A stretch of DNA of 64,000 nt from Haliclystus octoradiatus (lineage: Eukaryota > Cnidaria > Staurozoa > Stauromedusae > Haliclystidae): NCBI GenBank assembly GCA_916610825.1, contig OU744448.1, forward strand, positions 21,307,032-21,371,031, in the 5' to 3' direction. Within the stretch, counting starts at the first letter, position 1. The number at the start of each line of letters is the position of its first letter. Of the stretch, positions 15,528 to 28,500 are shown piece by piece. Made by a program: the position numbers and the translations under genes. The notes below the pieces were generated by a model. It saw only the letters and a program-made list of their open reading frames with translations, made no database searches and was not told where the DNA came from.

Positions 15528-16179
15528 TAAATATACCCACATAGATGGTTTTTCTCTTGTCTTTTTTTTAATTTACGAATTTCATAGTATTGGGAAATAT
15601 TTTATTGGAGTATTTCAAAAATTTTGCTCCAACTCAATTGTATAATTTGTTGGATAGCTGTGTGAATTCTTAACTTATAGATAATATTTATCAATCGGAT
15701 GTTTACAAATGAAAAAGTTCTAAACTTTAAGGCGTGTGTATAATATTAGCTGTACGTTGGAAATTATAATATTGAATTAATTTTGTCTGTTTGTTATATT
15801 AATGAACATTTCATTCTCTCATGATTTATCTCTATATACTAGTCACACGAGAAGAAAGAGATGTTTAAATAAGATAGCCGACACAAAAACAAAAACCACT
15901 GATGTTTGTGGTTAAGGTTGTATTAAGTGTGGATGTCATAATACAAGACTAAGAATAAATTGAGCGTATAGTTAATAGATCTAATATTGGGTCGGTTCTA
16001 CTTGATTTGTTTGAGTGACATGTGTCAATCAAAATACGTTATTATTATTATTGTTCGTATTTTGAGCTCAGCATTGAACAAACACCTATTGAAATAGTTT
16101 TAAGACAAGCTTAATAACAATTATTTATATGTAGACAAGAAACAACACTTAAACTAGTGGTTAAACTTTAAATAAATCG

Positions 16180-16620
16180 TCCGTGTTTACTTCACCAAAG
16201 ATTTGGCGCCGCCATTATGAATGTTGCTATGCAACTGAATACAATAAAGCCACCGCGCCAGATGTCTGAGCTGGTTTTGCTGCGATTTAGGCATTAACGA
16301 TAGTCATCAGCGTTAGACTTCAAAGCAACCCAGTTTTCCGCAAAGATTCCAATCAGCTGCGGTGGATATTATTATTTCGCACAGTCAAATGGTCTAATTA
16401 GATAAGCAATGCTTGCTGAGGCGTTACTTTATAAAGCTGTTCATTGCAGTATTATCGGTCTACCATTTTGAAAGTGATCATAGATAACGGGTAATCTAAA
16501 GATAGTCATAGGCGCTTTGGTTAGCTTTAGTTGAAGATAATCTCATCGTTATCTAACATGATGACCACTGGCGTTCGTCGTGGGTTGGAGTTGACTGATA
16601 ATAATGTTTTGATCTGTTTA
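16180..16620. promoter_or_regulatory. Candidate cis-regulatory block downstream of the NET gene
   Basis: This non-repetitive stretch is clearly richer in GC than its surroundings. It has clustered homeodomain-like words (CAATAAA, ATTAAC, TAATTAG, GATAA) and GCCGCCATTATG. No ORF is supported. Calling it regulatory is an inference from composition and position only. Confidence 0.25.
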
Positions 16621-19600
16621 TAAGTGAGACATAGTCAACATCAAATTCTTAACTTTCTTTCTCTCTCTTTGACTATATACTATTAAATTTAATATATTAT
16701 AATCCTTTAATAGTCTTTATATCTCATTTTTTAGAGGAATGCGAATTAAATATAAGATCAATTTCAATTTTACAGACATCATCAATAAAAAGTTGTAAAA
16801 TCAATCACTAAACCTGTTTAGAGGCCTTTATAGATAGCCAGCACATCTCATTGGCGGTAAAATAATTGTCTGAAATAGTATCTACGCTACGATAATAATG
16901 TCACTAATGATGCTCCTTTAGAGAGACGGGGTACGATATTTATTTCAAAAATACGTCATCGAAGAACATATTATTAAGCCGAACTTGCAAAGGCTGATAT
17001 TTTCTTTTGTGGGCCCGCGATATATGTATCTTTGTAAATAAGAACAATATACAAATGCTGGAATGTATAGTACAAAACTCACTCAATAACTGTTATCAAT
17101 GCGAAGTTCAAATGCAGTAGAACTATATAATTGAGGCTAACTTTCAACTGGCTACTAAATGCGAGAAAGATGATCCACTGATGTACTAGCGCGAATACTT
17201 ATATGACTTATATTGTTACCACTTAGGCGACTCGTAGTGATTATAGTTCTCCGTCACCGGCAAAGTTCGCCTTGATTTTAAAGTAGATTCCAGACAAAGT
17301 TGGGTAAAATTTCCATCCTTCAAAATCATCAAGGCCCGCATCCAGGCAATTTAGTTTACCCACTCCCAGAAAAAGAATTTCATAATTACATTTTGTTCAA
17401 TGATTATCTTAAGCCCATTATATATATATATATATATACATATTTATGATGTTTACAATCAACTTCATTATAAAAAATTAAAAAATATTATGTAATGAAA
17501 CAAAGATCAAAAAGACATTTTTACGTAATCTGGATTGACGACCCTGGAACCGTTTGGGTAATTTGGTGGTCCGTATCTCTATTCCGTTTCAATAATGGTT
17601 TTACGAGTATCAAAGGTTCTCATTTACCTTTCCTGTTTTACGATACGATTCTAGACCAACCGCATAGAAATTACTACAAATCATAAAACACTTCATCCAT
17701 CAATAATAAGATCAATGAACAACAATAAATGGATTTAACTTGATAGAAGAAAATGTATAAAAATAAACAAAATATAATCGAAAGAGAAATGCGGATTGCC
17801 TCGATTTCTATGCCATTGTATGAGATATTCTATACGTGATTACTATTTCACTGGAGTACTTTAGGGCCTCTCCGTGAGTTTAGAGTATAAGACCCTGATC
17901 GGTCATTTTAGATACATTATTTTCTATCAATTATAAATTAAACTTATATTTTTTCTTATAAGAACAAATAAATATCATATTTCGGTTTAAATTAATTTCT
18001 TTTTATAACTTTTTTATCAATCGGCAGCGTAAAATCCGGTCATTGTTTGAACAAGTACGATTGTACATATTTACAGTTTGCTAAGGGAAGCATTCTCTAT
18101 AGAGAAGCATGGAACTGTCACAACCCACACAAGAAGACGATAAATCAAAGATTTAAGGAATATTCATTAATATATATCCCAGACAGTTTTCAGCTATAAT
18201 TCTTTCTTATGTCGGATTGTATTGTCGGAACATAAATCTACGAGATTATAACAGAAAAAAGTTTATGTCTATATGTAATAGCCAGCATTATCTACGCATG
18301 TACCGTCAAGGCCAAGGGGTAGCCGTATACGGGAACGGTTCAAATATCGAGGAACATTAATGGCTACTGGCTACAGTTCGAAAATCTTGTGCAAATGGAC
18401 TGTCCCGCGAGTGGAGACCGGCCTTTACAGAGGAGTATAAAGGTCAAAAATACTTCAGACGACGATTAACGATCAACGATGTACATAGCTGACCCAAGAT
18501 CGATGATTAACATTTTTAACTCAATGCACTATTCAATCTCAAGGTATCAGCAAATCTATATCAAAGGTGTGGCATACCATTAATGTCAACGCAGGATAGC
18601 CGATTAAGAAAAATCAAATAGGATCATTATAAAAGAGAAGATCAACGCTTACTTTTTGTTGTTCACATTATGATGTGAAACGATGCGGATTATATTATAT
18701 AGATTAAAACTTAAAAACAATTCTGTTCTTCACGTTGAAAATGATATAAAATACACCTTTGAACTTGATTCCAAAATTGTTTCTGGGTATTCATATACCA
18801 GGAAACACATAATATCTTTCATTTAATTTTAACCAGATATATGCGTTGAAGTATTTAATAAGGAAAAATATATGTGTTATGAGATTGGAAATTATTGACC
18901 ACTGTAGACAGGTGACCTTTACGAAGAGGTTAAGCCGAATGTGAACATTTGAGTCGCTTGAAAGTGCCACCTGAAGATCTTGAGTTTCTCCCTCCACTGA
19001 GCTGAATAGTGATCATCAAAGGCATCAATACTAGTCAAACTATGTAAAATAGTCATTACATTCTATTCTATTTCAATTATGCTTGCCCAGATCTTACTTT
19101 CCTCTTACGCTCCTAGACGGACATTTGAAAGCCCTTTGTACAATACCGTCTGTTCACCGCTGAGATTAACAAAGACACATATCTCTAAATCTTACAATTC
19201 CTTAACATATATACAAACAAATGCTTTACACGGGTGTGTAATGATGTCATTCTAATATAGCGTATAACCACAGATCATCTACATTAATTACAGTAACAAT
19301 TATTAATAATCCCTTTATGCTACAATTTAAGATGTTGTATTCCTTTCTTCATCAGCAATGAAATTTCTAGAATATACTTTCAATATGACACATAACGTGA
19401 CTTGTTATGATACTTTTAATAAACACCATGGTATAAAAATAGGGTAAGACGTGATTAGGTTATAGCAGAAGTAGTGCAAGTAAGGCCTTTCCCTCTGCGG
19501 TATAAATACGGTTATGCAGACCCAGCGGTAACTCTACTAGCGCTAACATCATATATTCTACTTCATCCAGAATATTTAGAGAACAGAAGTAAAATTAGGG

Positions 19601-22580
19601 AAAAATTGAGAAATACTTTTCGATGTTATTCGATTATTATCAAAATTTGTATCTGCATTTCTTTATCGATTATTGATCGAATCTATACAGCACTCTTTGA
19701 GTCAAATTAGACTTTATCATTTAATTGATCTGGTGTAGATGTATTGATATATATTATTTATAAGTCTAAAAGGGACCGTTTCCTGGATAACCCAATAATA
19801 CTTAATTTGAAAATAGAACATTAATTTACTGGCTGACTTATTTATGATGGGTAAATCATGTGTGGAAATCTTCAAATCCTCAATTTAATTTTTACTGCCT
19901 CGTAATTTAACATATTTCACCTGTTCGTTTTCTCCTTACGTCATACAATAAAATAAAATAAAACTTTTGACTTTCATAACTTACAACAGATACATATAAA
20001 ATTTTATACCGGTAAATATTTTTTAAATATAGTTACAATTTTTACAAAGAAAATCTTCGGCTATCTATGATATATATAATTGGTCATCTGTTATTGATAA
20101 ATGTCTCGACCGTCACAAGCAAAACGCAATAAGGATTTTCAGACGCGACATTGAAATAATGTTTCGAATTTAACCATGATTTAGTAAACATTGTTGTATC
20201 AGGAGAAAATACATATTTAAGTTAACTAGTTATAAATCATTCGTAGAATCAATTATTTCACTTTATCTACTTAACACAATCAATACATCAATTTAGAAAT
20301 TTTATTCATTGCTCTACATAATTAAAATTTAATGACGTTCCGTATTACTCCTCATTCATGAATCATGACATATTTATTATTCAAGAGGGTCGGCTGGCTT
20401 CAGTTTAAATTCAGACAGAATTCATGCATTGCGAACATAGCGTGTTACATCAAAGATTTGTGGGACACCAGTTTTAGACAGAAAGCTACCGACGAATTGA
20501 AATAAATAATTGACCAATTTTTTTCAAATCAACGTAATTGTAAACCAATTTCGTTTAATCAAAGAATTGTTATTTGCGCGAGAAGTTATTGAATCGCAAA
20601 AATCGTTTAGTTATGGATATCATGTGTATAGAAAATAGAAAAAATTTTGATTACCTGATTATTATTTGAAGTGAGGGATTTTGTTCTCAAGAAACAAGAG
20701 AGAATCAACTCAAAATTGTCACGGTTAACGGCACGTTTCGATAAAAATGGGGGATTCCAGGACAGAGAGTCCCGGAAGGCCAGCACAAATTCAGAAGGAA
20801 TAGGATGGAATAGCTATATTCAAGTTTTTACAATCAGAAGAAGAAGAATGTCCTTTCTTTTCTGTGGGAGTAAACTTTATGAATCCACGGGTGTAAAACA
20901 ATCACTGGAAAAAGTTCAACACTTATTTTTGTGTTTAATGTTGAGCAAATTTTCCTTAAAACTTGTGCCACACTGTGGTTAAATTCTGTGTAGCAGTAAA
21001 AGAAAGGTAGCGCGAGATGGATTCGAAATACTATGATTGTGTTAATGATATCATACCGCCGGTCCTATCTAAATACTGATTGAAATTCTGAAAGCTCGAC
21101 ATTTCTGCTTCATATCCCTACAGTGCACTAGTCAATGTAACACCTAAGAAGTAACTGCATCAATTGACTGATTTGAAACTCAGTCATGTTATTACTTATC
21201 CCCATTCTCGGGGAAAAAAACGCTCTTACACAGCCCTGGCATATACTGTACTGTACATCGCACTGCGCGACACCTTTTCTTACGACGGCTACTCGTGTAC
21301 GTACGAATCGAGGAGGGGGTTGACCATGGGTTGACTAATGCATAAAATATGTATTATCACGTTAGGCAATTATTAAAACACTATACTGTAATACTTATAC
21401 TTCCTATACGCTATAGATGTCCTACGTCAATGTGTATCCATCTGTTATCTGATTTTGACTTAATAAAATACAAAAAGAAGTTATTAAGCGCAAAGACCAC
21501 CTAAGGTCAATTGCCGCCAGATATAAGATACCATTGGTAACGTATTGTACTATCATAGTTAACCTTTTAGATTATTCCCACGCACAAAATCTTAGATGAC
21601 AGGCTATAAAACACTCATGTGAGGGTGAAACCATATATACCGGATAAATCATTATCATATTTGAACTGTCAGGGACTATCATTTTTAGGTGCCTGCAGTC
21701 ATTCATTCGATGGCGCGGTTTGAACTTACCTAGATTTGAGGCGTGAAATCGAGAGTGAAAGTATACTTTTCGATAACAGCTATGTACTCCATATAACGCA
21801 TAATCTTCTATATAACAAAGAGTCTTTCAATAGAAAATTGGGGATTAAGCGTCTATACATAACTTTGTTTCGTTGTTCTTATGAGAGATCCACACATGTA
21901 GGAACAGTTTTATCATTTAGTATTTTAGTACTTGAAAGATAAAAATATCTATATCCACTCTTGTTTTTAAAGTGGGTCACCAGGAATAAGAAATATGTGT
22001 TATTGGCAATAACAAGCGAGAATATATCACATAGTGCATAATAATCATGTTGAATACATTCGGGAGGAGTAATAGATCATGAGCAAGCACACCTTGCAAA
22101 ACGTCCCTAATCAACGTCATGCAACTGTTTTGTTTTTTGTATGAAACACAGAATTTTCATAACCTAGTTCAATTATCGTATCTGCATTGCCTGCAATAAT
22201 GCCTTGCAATGTCCTAAGAGTGGCCACGTGTTTTATACAATTTGTAGTATTTTAATTTGGGAATGACCTGCAGTCATTATAATTATAAGGCCGCAATTGA
22301 TAAAGTCAGGTATTCAAACTTTAAAGAAAATAAACCGCATACAGTGAACATGGACTGGAAAAACGAAATAGATCTAACTATTTTTTATACAAAACACAAT
22401 GATCCTCTATATAACAGTGCTCATTAATATATCCATGCCACATATGAAATTACAGTATTGTACATCAATCAATTAATGTGAATAGAAAAATATAGAAAAA
22501 AATATGACTTACGACATGATCGTGATCCCATATAATATATCCCGTGACTAGGGGTTCACAAGTTCATAAAAGATAATCCT
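16620..22580. other. Gene-free stretch between the NET gene and DGLUCY
   Basis: No exon could be supported on either strand. It holds a short AT run near 17420 and a degenerate hAT-MITE-like fragment (about 20720-20800). A relatively GC-rich patch at about 21190-21330 has no coding signal. Small ORFs here have neither splice context nor recognisable protein content. Confidence 0.5.
20720..20800 (+). repeat. Diverged fragment related to the 60.4-kb hAT MITE
   Basis: The words ATGGGGGATTCCAGGACAGA, GTCCCGGAAGGCCAGCACAA and ATTCAGAAGGA match in order the interior of the element at 60423-60596 (GTGGGGATCCTGGGATCC, ATCCCGGAAGGCTAGACAAA, ATTCAGAAGAA). The terminal repeats are not clear here. Confidence 0.45.
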
Positions 22581-25500
22581 CTATGTTGCAGTGTTTCTTA
22601 TTTTTTTCAATATATCAGCATGCGTTGGGTAAAATGGTAATGAATCGACCGTCATATTCAGTTTGCCTGTGATACCATCACGTAATCCAACACTCGCAAG
22701 ATATTCATGTAATTCATATTCCTGTAATTGACAATTTGGATATTGTAAGTCATTTGTGTCATCGTGATTTAAATGTTATGAAAGCGTATGCATAGCAAAA
22801 CCTGCATATAATGATCACCTATAAGATCTAGATAAATTCATCACTTTAGACAGGTGGCCTTTATATACAGGGTTGATTCAATATAATAGAATAGAGAAAA
22901 CATTTATATAACATCCACCTATAAGATCTAGATAAATTCATCACTTTAGACAGGTGGCCTTTATATACAGGGTTGATTCAATATAATAGAATAGAGAAAA
23001 CATTTATATAACGGCCACCTATAAGATCTAGATAAATTGACCACTAGAGACAGATGACCTTTATATACAGGATTGATTCAATAGAATACAGTAAACCTCC
23101 ATATAACGGCCACCTATAAGATCTTGATAAATTGACCACTATAGACAGGTGGGATTTATAACAAGGCTTGATTCAATATAATCCTTTTTATATATTACTG
23201 AAGTGATGATATAGACAAGTGGTCATCATATAGAAGGGGGATATTATAACAGGTTTGAATATAAGTTATACAGTATTTTATAAGTTTAACATAATAAGTT
23301 ATACATTATCTGTGCAATGATAACTAGCAATACAATCAGAAGTACATTAAATTTTACTGAGGTTCAGATCAAAATAAAACTAACATAGCCCTAGGAATTA
23401 AGGGAATATCATTTAGTACTTGTGCATTAAATCAGGTTAACAAATTTAAATCAGATTTTACAGGTTGTTTGAAGTTCATAAAAGCGGAATATCAAAATAA
23501 AATTTAATTGTTAAAGTCTAAATCCTATTTCATTGAATTAGGATAAAATTAGATCATCTCTATTAAATCCATAAAAATACGCTTCTAAGTTTATGAATAG
23601 CTTATGATTAGTTCATGAACTACATCATATTTTTTTACCTCTATAATAATACAGTTATTACCGGATTCTACTGTATAGGTATGTTAGCAGTGAGTTACCC
23701 TGGCAACAAGCTAGGATGGGTTTAAATTAGATAAGATGATGCAGAATTCAATTCAATCTCAAATAACAATATTAGCCTAATTGATGCAAATCTTATGCTA
23801 AAATTTCAGTACCTGATGACATTTGATTTTTAAAGTGCCCCAAAAACAATACAATAGTAGTTTTTGAAAAGTACTGAAAAAAACAACTACTTCAGTAATA
23901 TTTCAAGACATTTTTTTGTCAAATCATAAGAGAACTAAATAATTGAAAGTGAGAAGCTCAAACACAGAAATTTCCTTTTGTAGATTTTGTTAAGAAAAAT
24001 CCTACCTGGTTGTGTTTCGCCTCGTTTTGCGTTTTGCCACTATGCTGCACCTACAGTATGTATCCTACAGTAAATCTGACTTCGCAGGAATAATAACTCT
24101 CTTACCTTTTCTACTGTTGGTAAGAAATCATCTAGGGTCTTTTCGAAAACAAGTCCAACTCCTTTCCTGCGATATCGTTCATGAAGTGGACAAGAAAGTG
24201 ACGAATAAATAGCTGCAGCTAAACCATATCCACCCCAGTTTGACACACCAGCCACAATTAAATGGTCAGCTGCTGCTTCACAAGCAATATCATTACCTAG
24301 AGCTATGTGTTTTATAACTCTATCTTTAACTTTACCCATTCCAAGTTCATTACCACCATCACCAATTCCAATTGTCACTATGTCATCTCTATTTTCAGCT
24401 ACAACATCAACAGAATAAGTAATACTTTGGTTATACTTCATTATGTAGATCAGCGATAAAACATAAGCAGAGCACCAAAAATTATAATTATAAACAAATA
24501 ATCATGATAATAAACAAAATCAACTAATGATGTAATGCATTGCAGTGTAATATTACCTTTGGCAGGATTATAAACATGCCTTATTCAATCAAATGCCTTG
24601 ATTTTAGAGAATCTTCAGTAATCCTAATGGTATTTATCAGCGTGGTAATTACATCCATGAACCAGTTTATCAACCTGTTCATGAAGTGTTCATGACCTTT
24701 TTGTGACTGTTCATGAACTCTTTGTGACTGTTCATGAACTTTCAGGCAATTTTACATTCATGAACCAGTTCATCAACCTGTTCATGAACTCTTTGTGACT
24801 GTTCATGAACTCTTCGTGGCTGTTCATGAACTGTTTGTGAGTTCATGAACGTGAAATTGCCCAAAAATTCATGAACTGTTCATGAACTTTCAGGCAGTTT
24901 CACATTCATCAACCAGTCCATGAACCGGTCCGTGAAGTGTTCATATACTCTTCATGAACTGTTTATGAATTGTTCATGAACTCATGGATTTTTTCACAAG
25001 AACAAAAACTCAACACATCAAAGAAATTTTTGAGATACGACCATTAGCGACCATGAACAACCGTTTTGTAACTTTGAAATTTTTGTGCTATTTTTTGTAA
25101 TTTTTGAGGTCCTGAAAACAGCTTACCATGAGTAAACAGTTTATCAATTGCATCACAGCATGATGAAATATCTTTGCCACTCATAGTACAGTTCTTCCCA
25201 TTAGCATTTCTTCCAGATCGCTCAATGGCAATGATATGAGAAAATCGACATGTGCCTGTTATAGAATCGTACAAGAAACCATCTACACCATCTTTGCATC
25301 CAGCTTCTTTACCGTATGATACAACGGATGCCTCATGTGTGAGGTAGCCATTATTATGACACCAATGCGTAATCTTATGCATGAGTTCTACAAAATGGTC
25401 ATCCACTACAAAGGTTACACTTTTACCAAGTGCTTGTATAGCTTTTGCAATGCACAAGGCACCAGCAATCCCATCGTTTTCTTCAGGTATGTCACTGCCC

Positions 25501-28500
25501 ATGAAACATGGAAAACCAGTTGTTATGGCAACAGCTTGTGCATCTTGTGATAATGATAGTGCTGATTTAAGTAGATCACCTTTAATGAGAAGTGGAGCTA
25601 AACCACGATTCCCAAGATCACAGATACAAATGTCTTCAATTTCAGATATAAATTTTACTGCTGGTTTGGAAATGACAGAGTAATAATCCTTTTTTTCATT
25701 CAAGCAGACAACATCGGCAGGTGGCAATGGCTTTGATGGGACGCATGAAGGGATAACTCCATTTGATCGAATGTCTGTTACGAACATTGACGCTGGGAAA
25801 TGAGTAAATGAAAGTGGTATGGCTGAAAAAGATAATACAAAAGACTATCAACATATAATAATTCAAATTATTCATTTGGTGACATGTATTTGACTAACTA
25901 TGTTTATAAATATTAAATATTTAAATTTCCACAAATCATCAACATAACAGAAGGTTATAAACAGGACTGGACAAAGGCTTTCTTCTGTGGGGGGGGGGGG
26001 GGTGAAAATGAGTTAAAATTCACAATCAACACAAAATGATGGGTTGATGGCATTTTGTGCAGAGCGCAGTGTCATTTTGAAAACAGACACCAATTACAAA
26101 CAGCAGACATGAGAATTTTCAGATTTCCAGCGGATTTCAGACTATTTTCAAAAAATTTTGTGAACTCTAGATATTGCCTGTTTCCAACTGAAATCCATTA
26201 AAGCGATATAGATATCCTTGATTTCAGACAATTTTTTAAATTTGAATTCTAATGTCTGAAACAGAATATACAGGCAAAGTTAGAAACTAGAACAAAAATA
26301 TTGAATCCTTCTTTCTTGCTAATTAGCAGAAATAAGACTAACAACATTTGTTCAGAGATTTGAGTCAGTATTCCAGAAACTTGTTTGCCCAAGTGTTACA
26401 TTGAGCCTATTACCTGATACAACTCCTTCTATTTTGGTACTCGGTAGCTAGGTCTGATTCCTTAATTAGTACAAGTCAACAAGTGATATCATTGCCTATA
26501 GTGTTATTAATTAGGCCTACCTGCAGCCTTCAAAGCAAGAACTGAAGACACCCCGCAGGCATGGAACACTGGTATCTCGCCATCTTGAAGTTCAGTTGCT
26601 TGCCCATTTTCAGGAAGTGAAAGGTTATTAATGCCAATTTTCTCTGGCCACCCAATATGAATAGGTGCACCATGACAAGAACTAAAGTCTTTAGAAGCAT
26701 CAACAATAGTTGTCAATTGATGTTTTGGCACACCACGCATAGAGCATACCATGTTGCAATCAAATGGTTTTACAGTATGACATCGTATGGTTGTATCATA
26801 CATCGAACATGCCTTGAGTTGTTCAGCACTGAACAGTTTAATACCAGCTGCTTCTAAGCTTGCATTAAAAGAAAAACTGCAACCAATATAGAAAGTGACA
26901 AATTGATCAAAATCATAATTGCGTAGATTTTCAACAACATCTGTTATAACACCATCTTTGATAATTCTGTATGCTGAGACGTCTGATCTAGAAACAAACA
27001 GAATTGCATTGACTGATTATTGTATACTGTTGCTATTTCTGAGCAAATCCAACAATAACAACCAACAATATCAGTGAATATTTGCAAATCAAGGTGGTTA
27101 TGTAAAAATTTTAACTCAGAAATATTCAGTAATTGAGCATGCTGAAGACATCAAGTGCGTCGGTCTGTAGAGTACTGTAGCATGTCCATTGTCGTTGCCC
27201 TATCAAGAGCATCATTATTCAGGGACAAGCTCTGGGGTACCCATTTGTAAGTCAAACAAGCAAAATGACTTACTGAGGCCACTTTGACAGATAAAATAAA
27301 CAGAATAAATTGAGGAAGGGTTCATCCACAAAACAGTTGCTACTCCAATTGTTATATCAATGCATAAGCATGTTCACATCATTTGTTAAAATCATGTCAA
27401 GTATCTGCTGAGTTTGAAAACAGTGGAAAGAGAAACTTGTGAAATATCCTAATACAGTGTAACCAGCTTATGTGCTATTCGGATAAATGAAATTCCCGCT
27501 TATCTGCAACCTGGCTTTGAAACCTGTTAAACAATTTTCCGGTCAAGTCCTTGGTAAACAATTACAGATAACTGCAAATTTGGATAAATACAATGAAAAC
27601 CGTTGCCAATTTTGACTTGTACTTAAGCGGGTTACACTGTAACAGTTAATATGTGTAGTGTCTACAGATGAAAAAACCCTCCTCAGTTCTAATCAATCGA
27701 TGAACATTAAATCACCCAATTTGTATGAATTATTCATGAACCGTTTGTGGGAATATCATGAAAACGTTAATGAAACACAGGAAATTTTATGTTCATGAAC
27801 TGTTTGTAAGGTGTCCATGAACAGTTAATGAATGGTCTTAAAGTGCATGAACTCAGTGAACGTTTTACAGGAAAAGATTATGGTAGGACTACTCATGACC
27901 TGATAAGAACTTGTGCATGTTGAATATTTCGACAGGGTTCTAAAAGTAAACACCCTTGATCTAAATAAATTCATATTTAATCCTATAATTCATGCTCAAT
28001 TTAGATAGATCATATATTTCAAACAAATTAAAGAGGAAGATACAAAATTACAAAAGATAATATTGAGCCAAATATGACAGTTACTGTACATAAAATTAGG
28101 CTAGTTAATTACAATGATGAATATAATATGTTTGGCGTGATTCCTGAAGCACGAGAGCTTGTTTGTTTGGAGGATGTGGGTTAAGGCAATTTATTACATA
28201 ATATTTTGTAATAAGAATTATTGGATAAAAGTTAACCTGGTTATAATCTTGAATCGATTGGATATTTAACGATGATTAAGGTATACGAAATAATACACAA
28301 AAAGATAAAAATAAGAATAGAACAAAATTAAATTATAAGAAGGAAGCAAATATTTAAATCAAAAAAGTTTCAAAATTATAAGTAATTAATTAAAAAATAA
28401 TTACAGCTTAATTTACAAAATTAAGATAACAACAGTAAAATAAAACTTGAAAGTTGTAGAAATTATATATATTTTCATTTATTTATGATGAGCACACATA

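Noticed and set aside
19474..19710. ORF with an HPEYL word like the NET N-terminal block
   Set aside because: It contains LLHPEYLENRS, which recalls NET proteins, but it lies 4 kb downstream of the complete NET gene, lacks an ATG and the SPLALLA motif, and has no splice partner. Chance resemblance or a decayed duplicate cannot be separated.
22816..23180. CRISPR-like array
   Set aside because: The units are contiguous 95-100-bp tandem copies without unique spacers, in an animal genome intron.
24040..24441. 133-codon minus ORF taken as a whole gene
   Set aside because: Only 24398-24106 is exon. The ends read into introns past clear acceptor and donor sites, and the correct tail is in the exon at 22721-22581.
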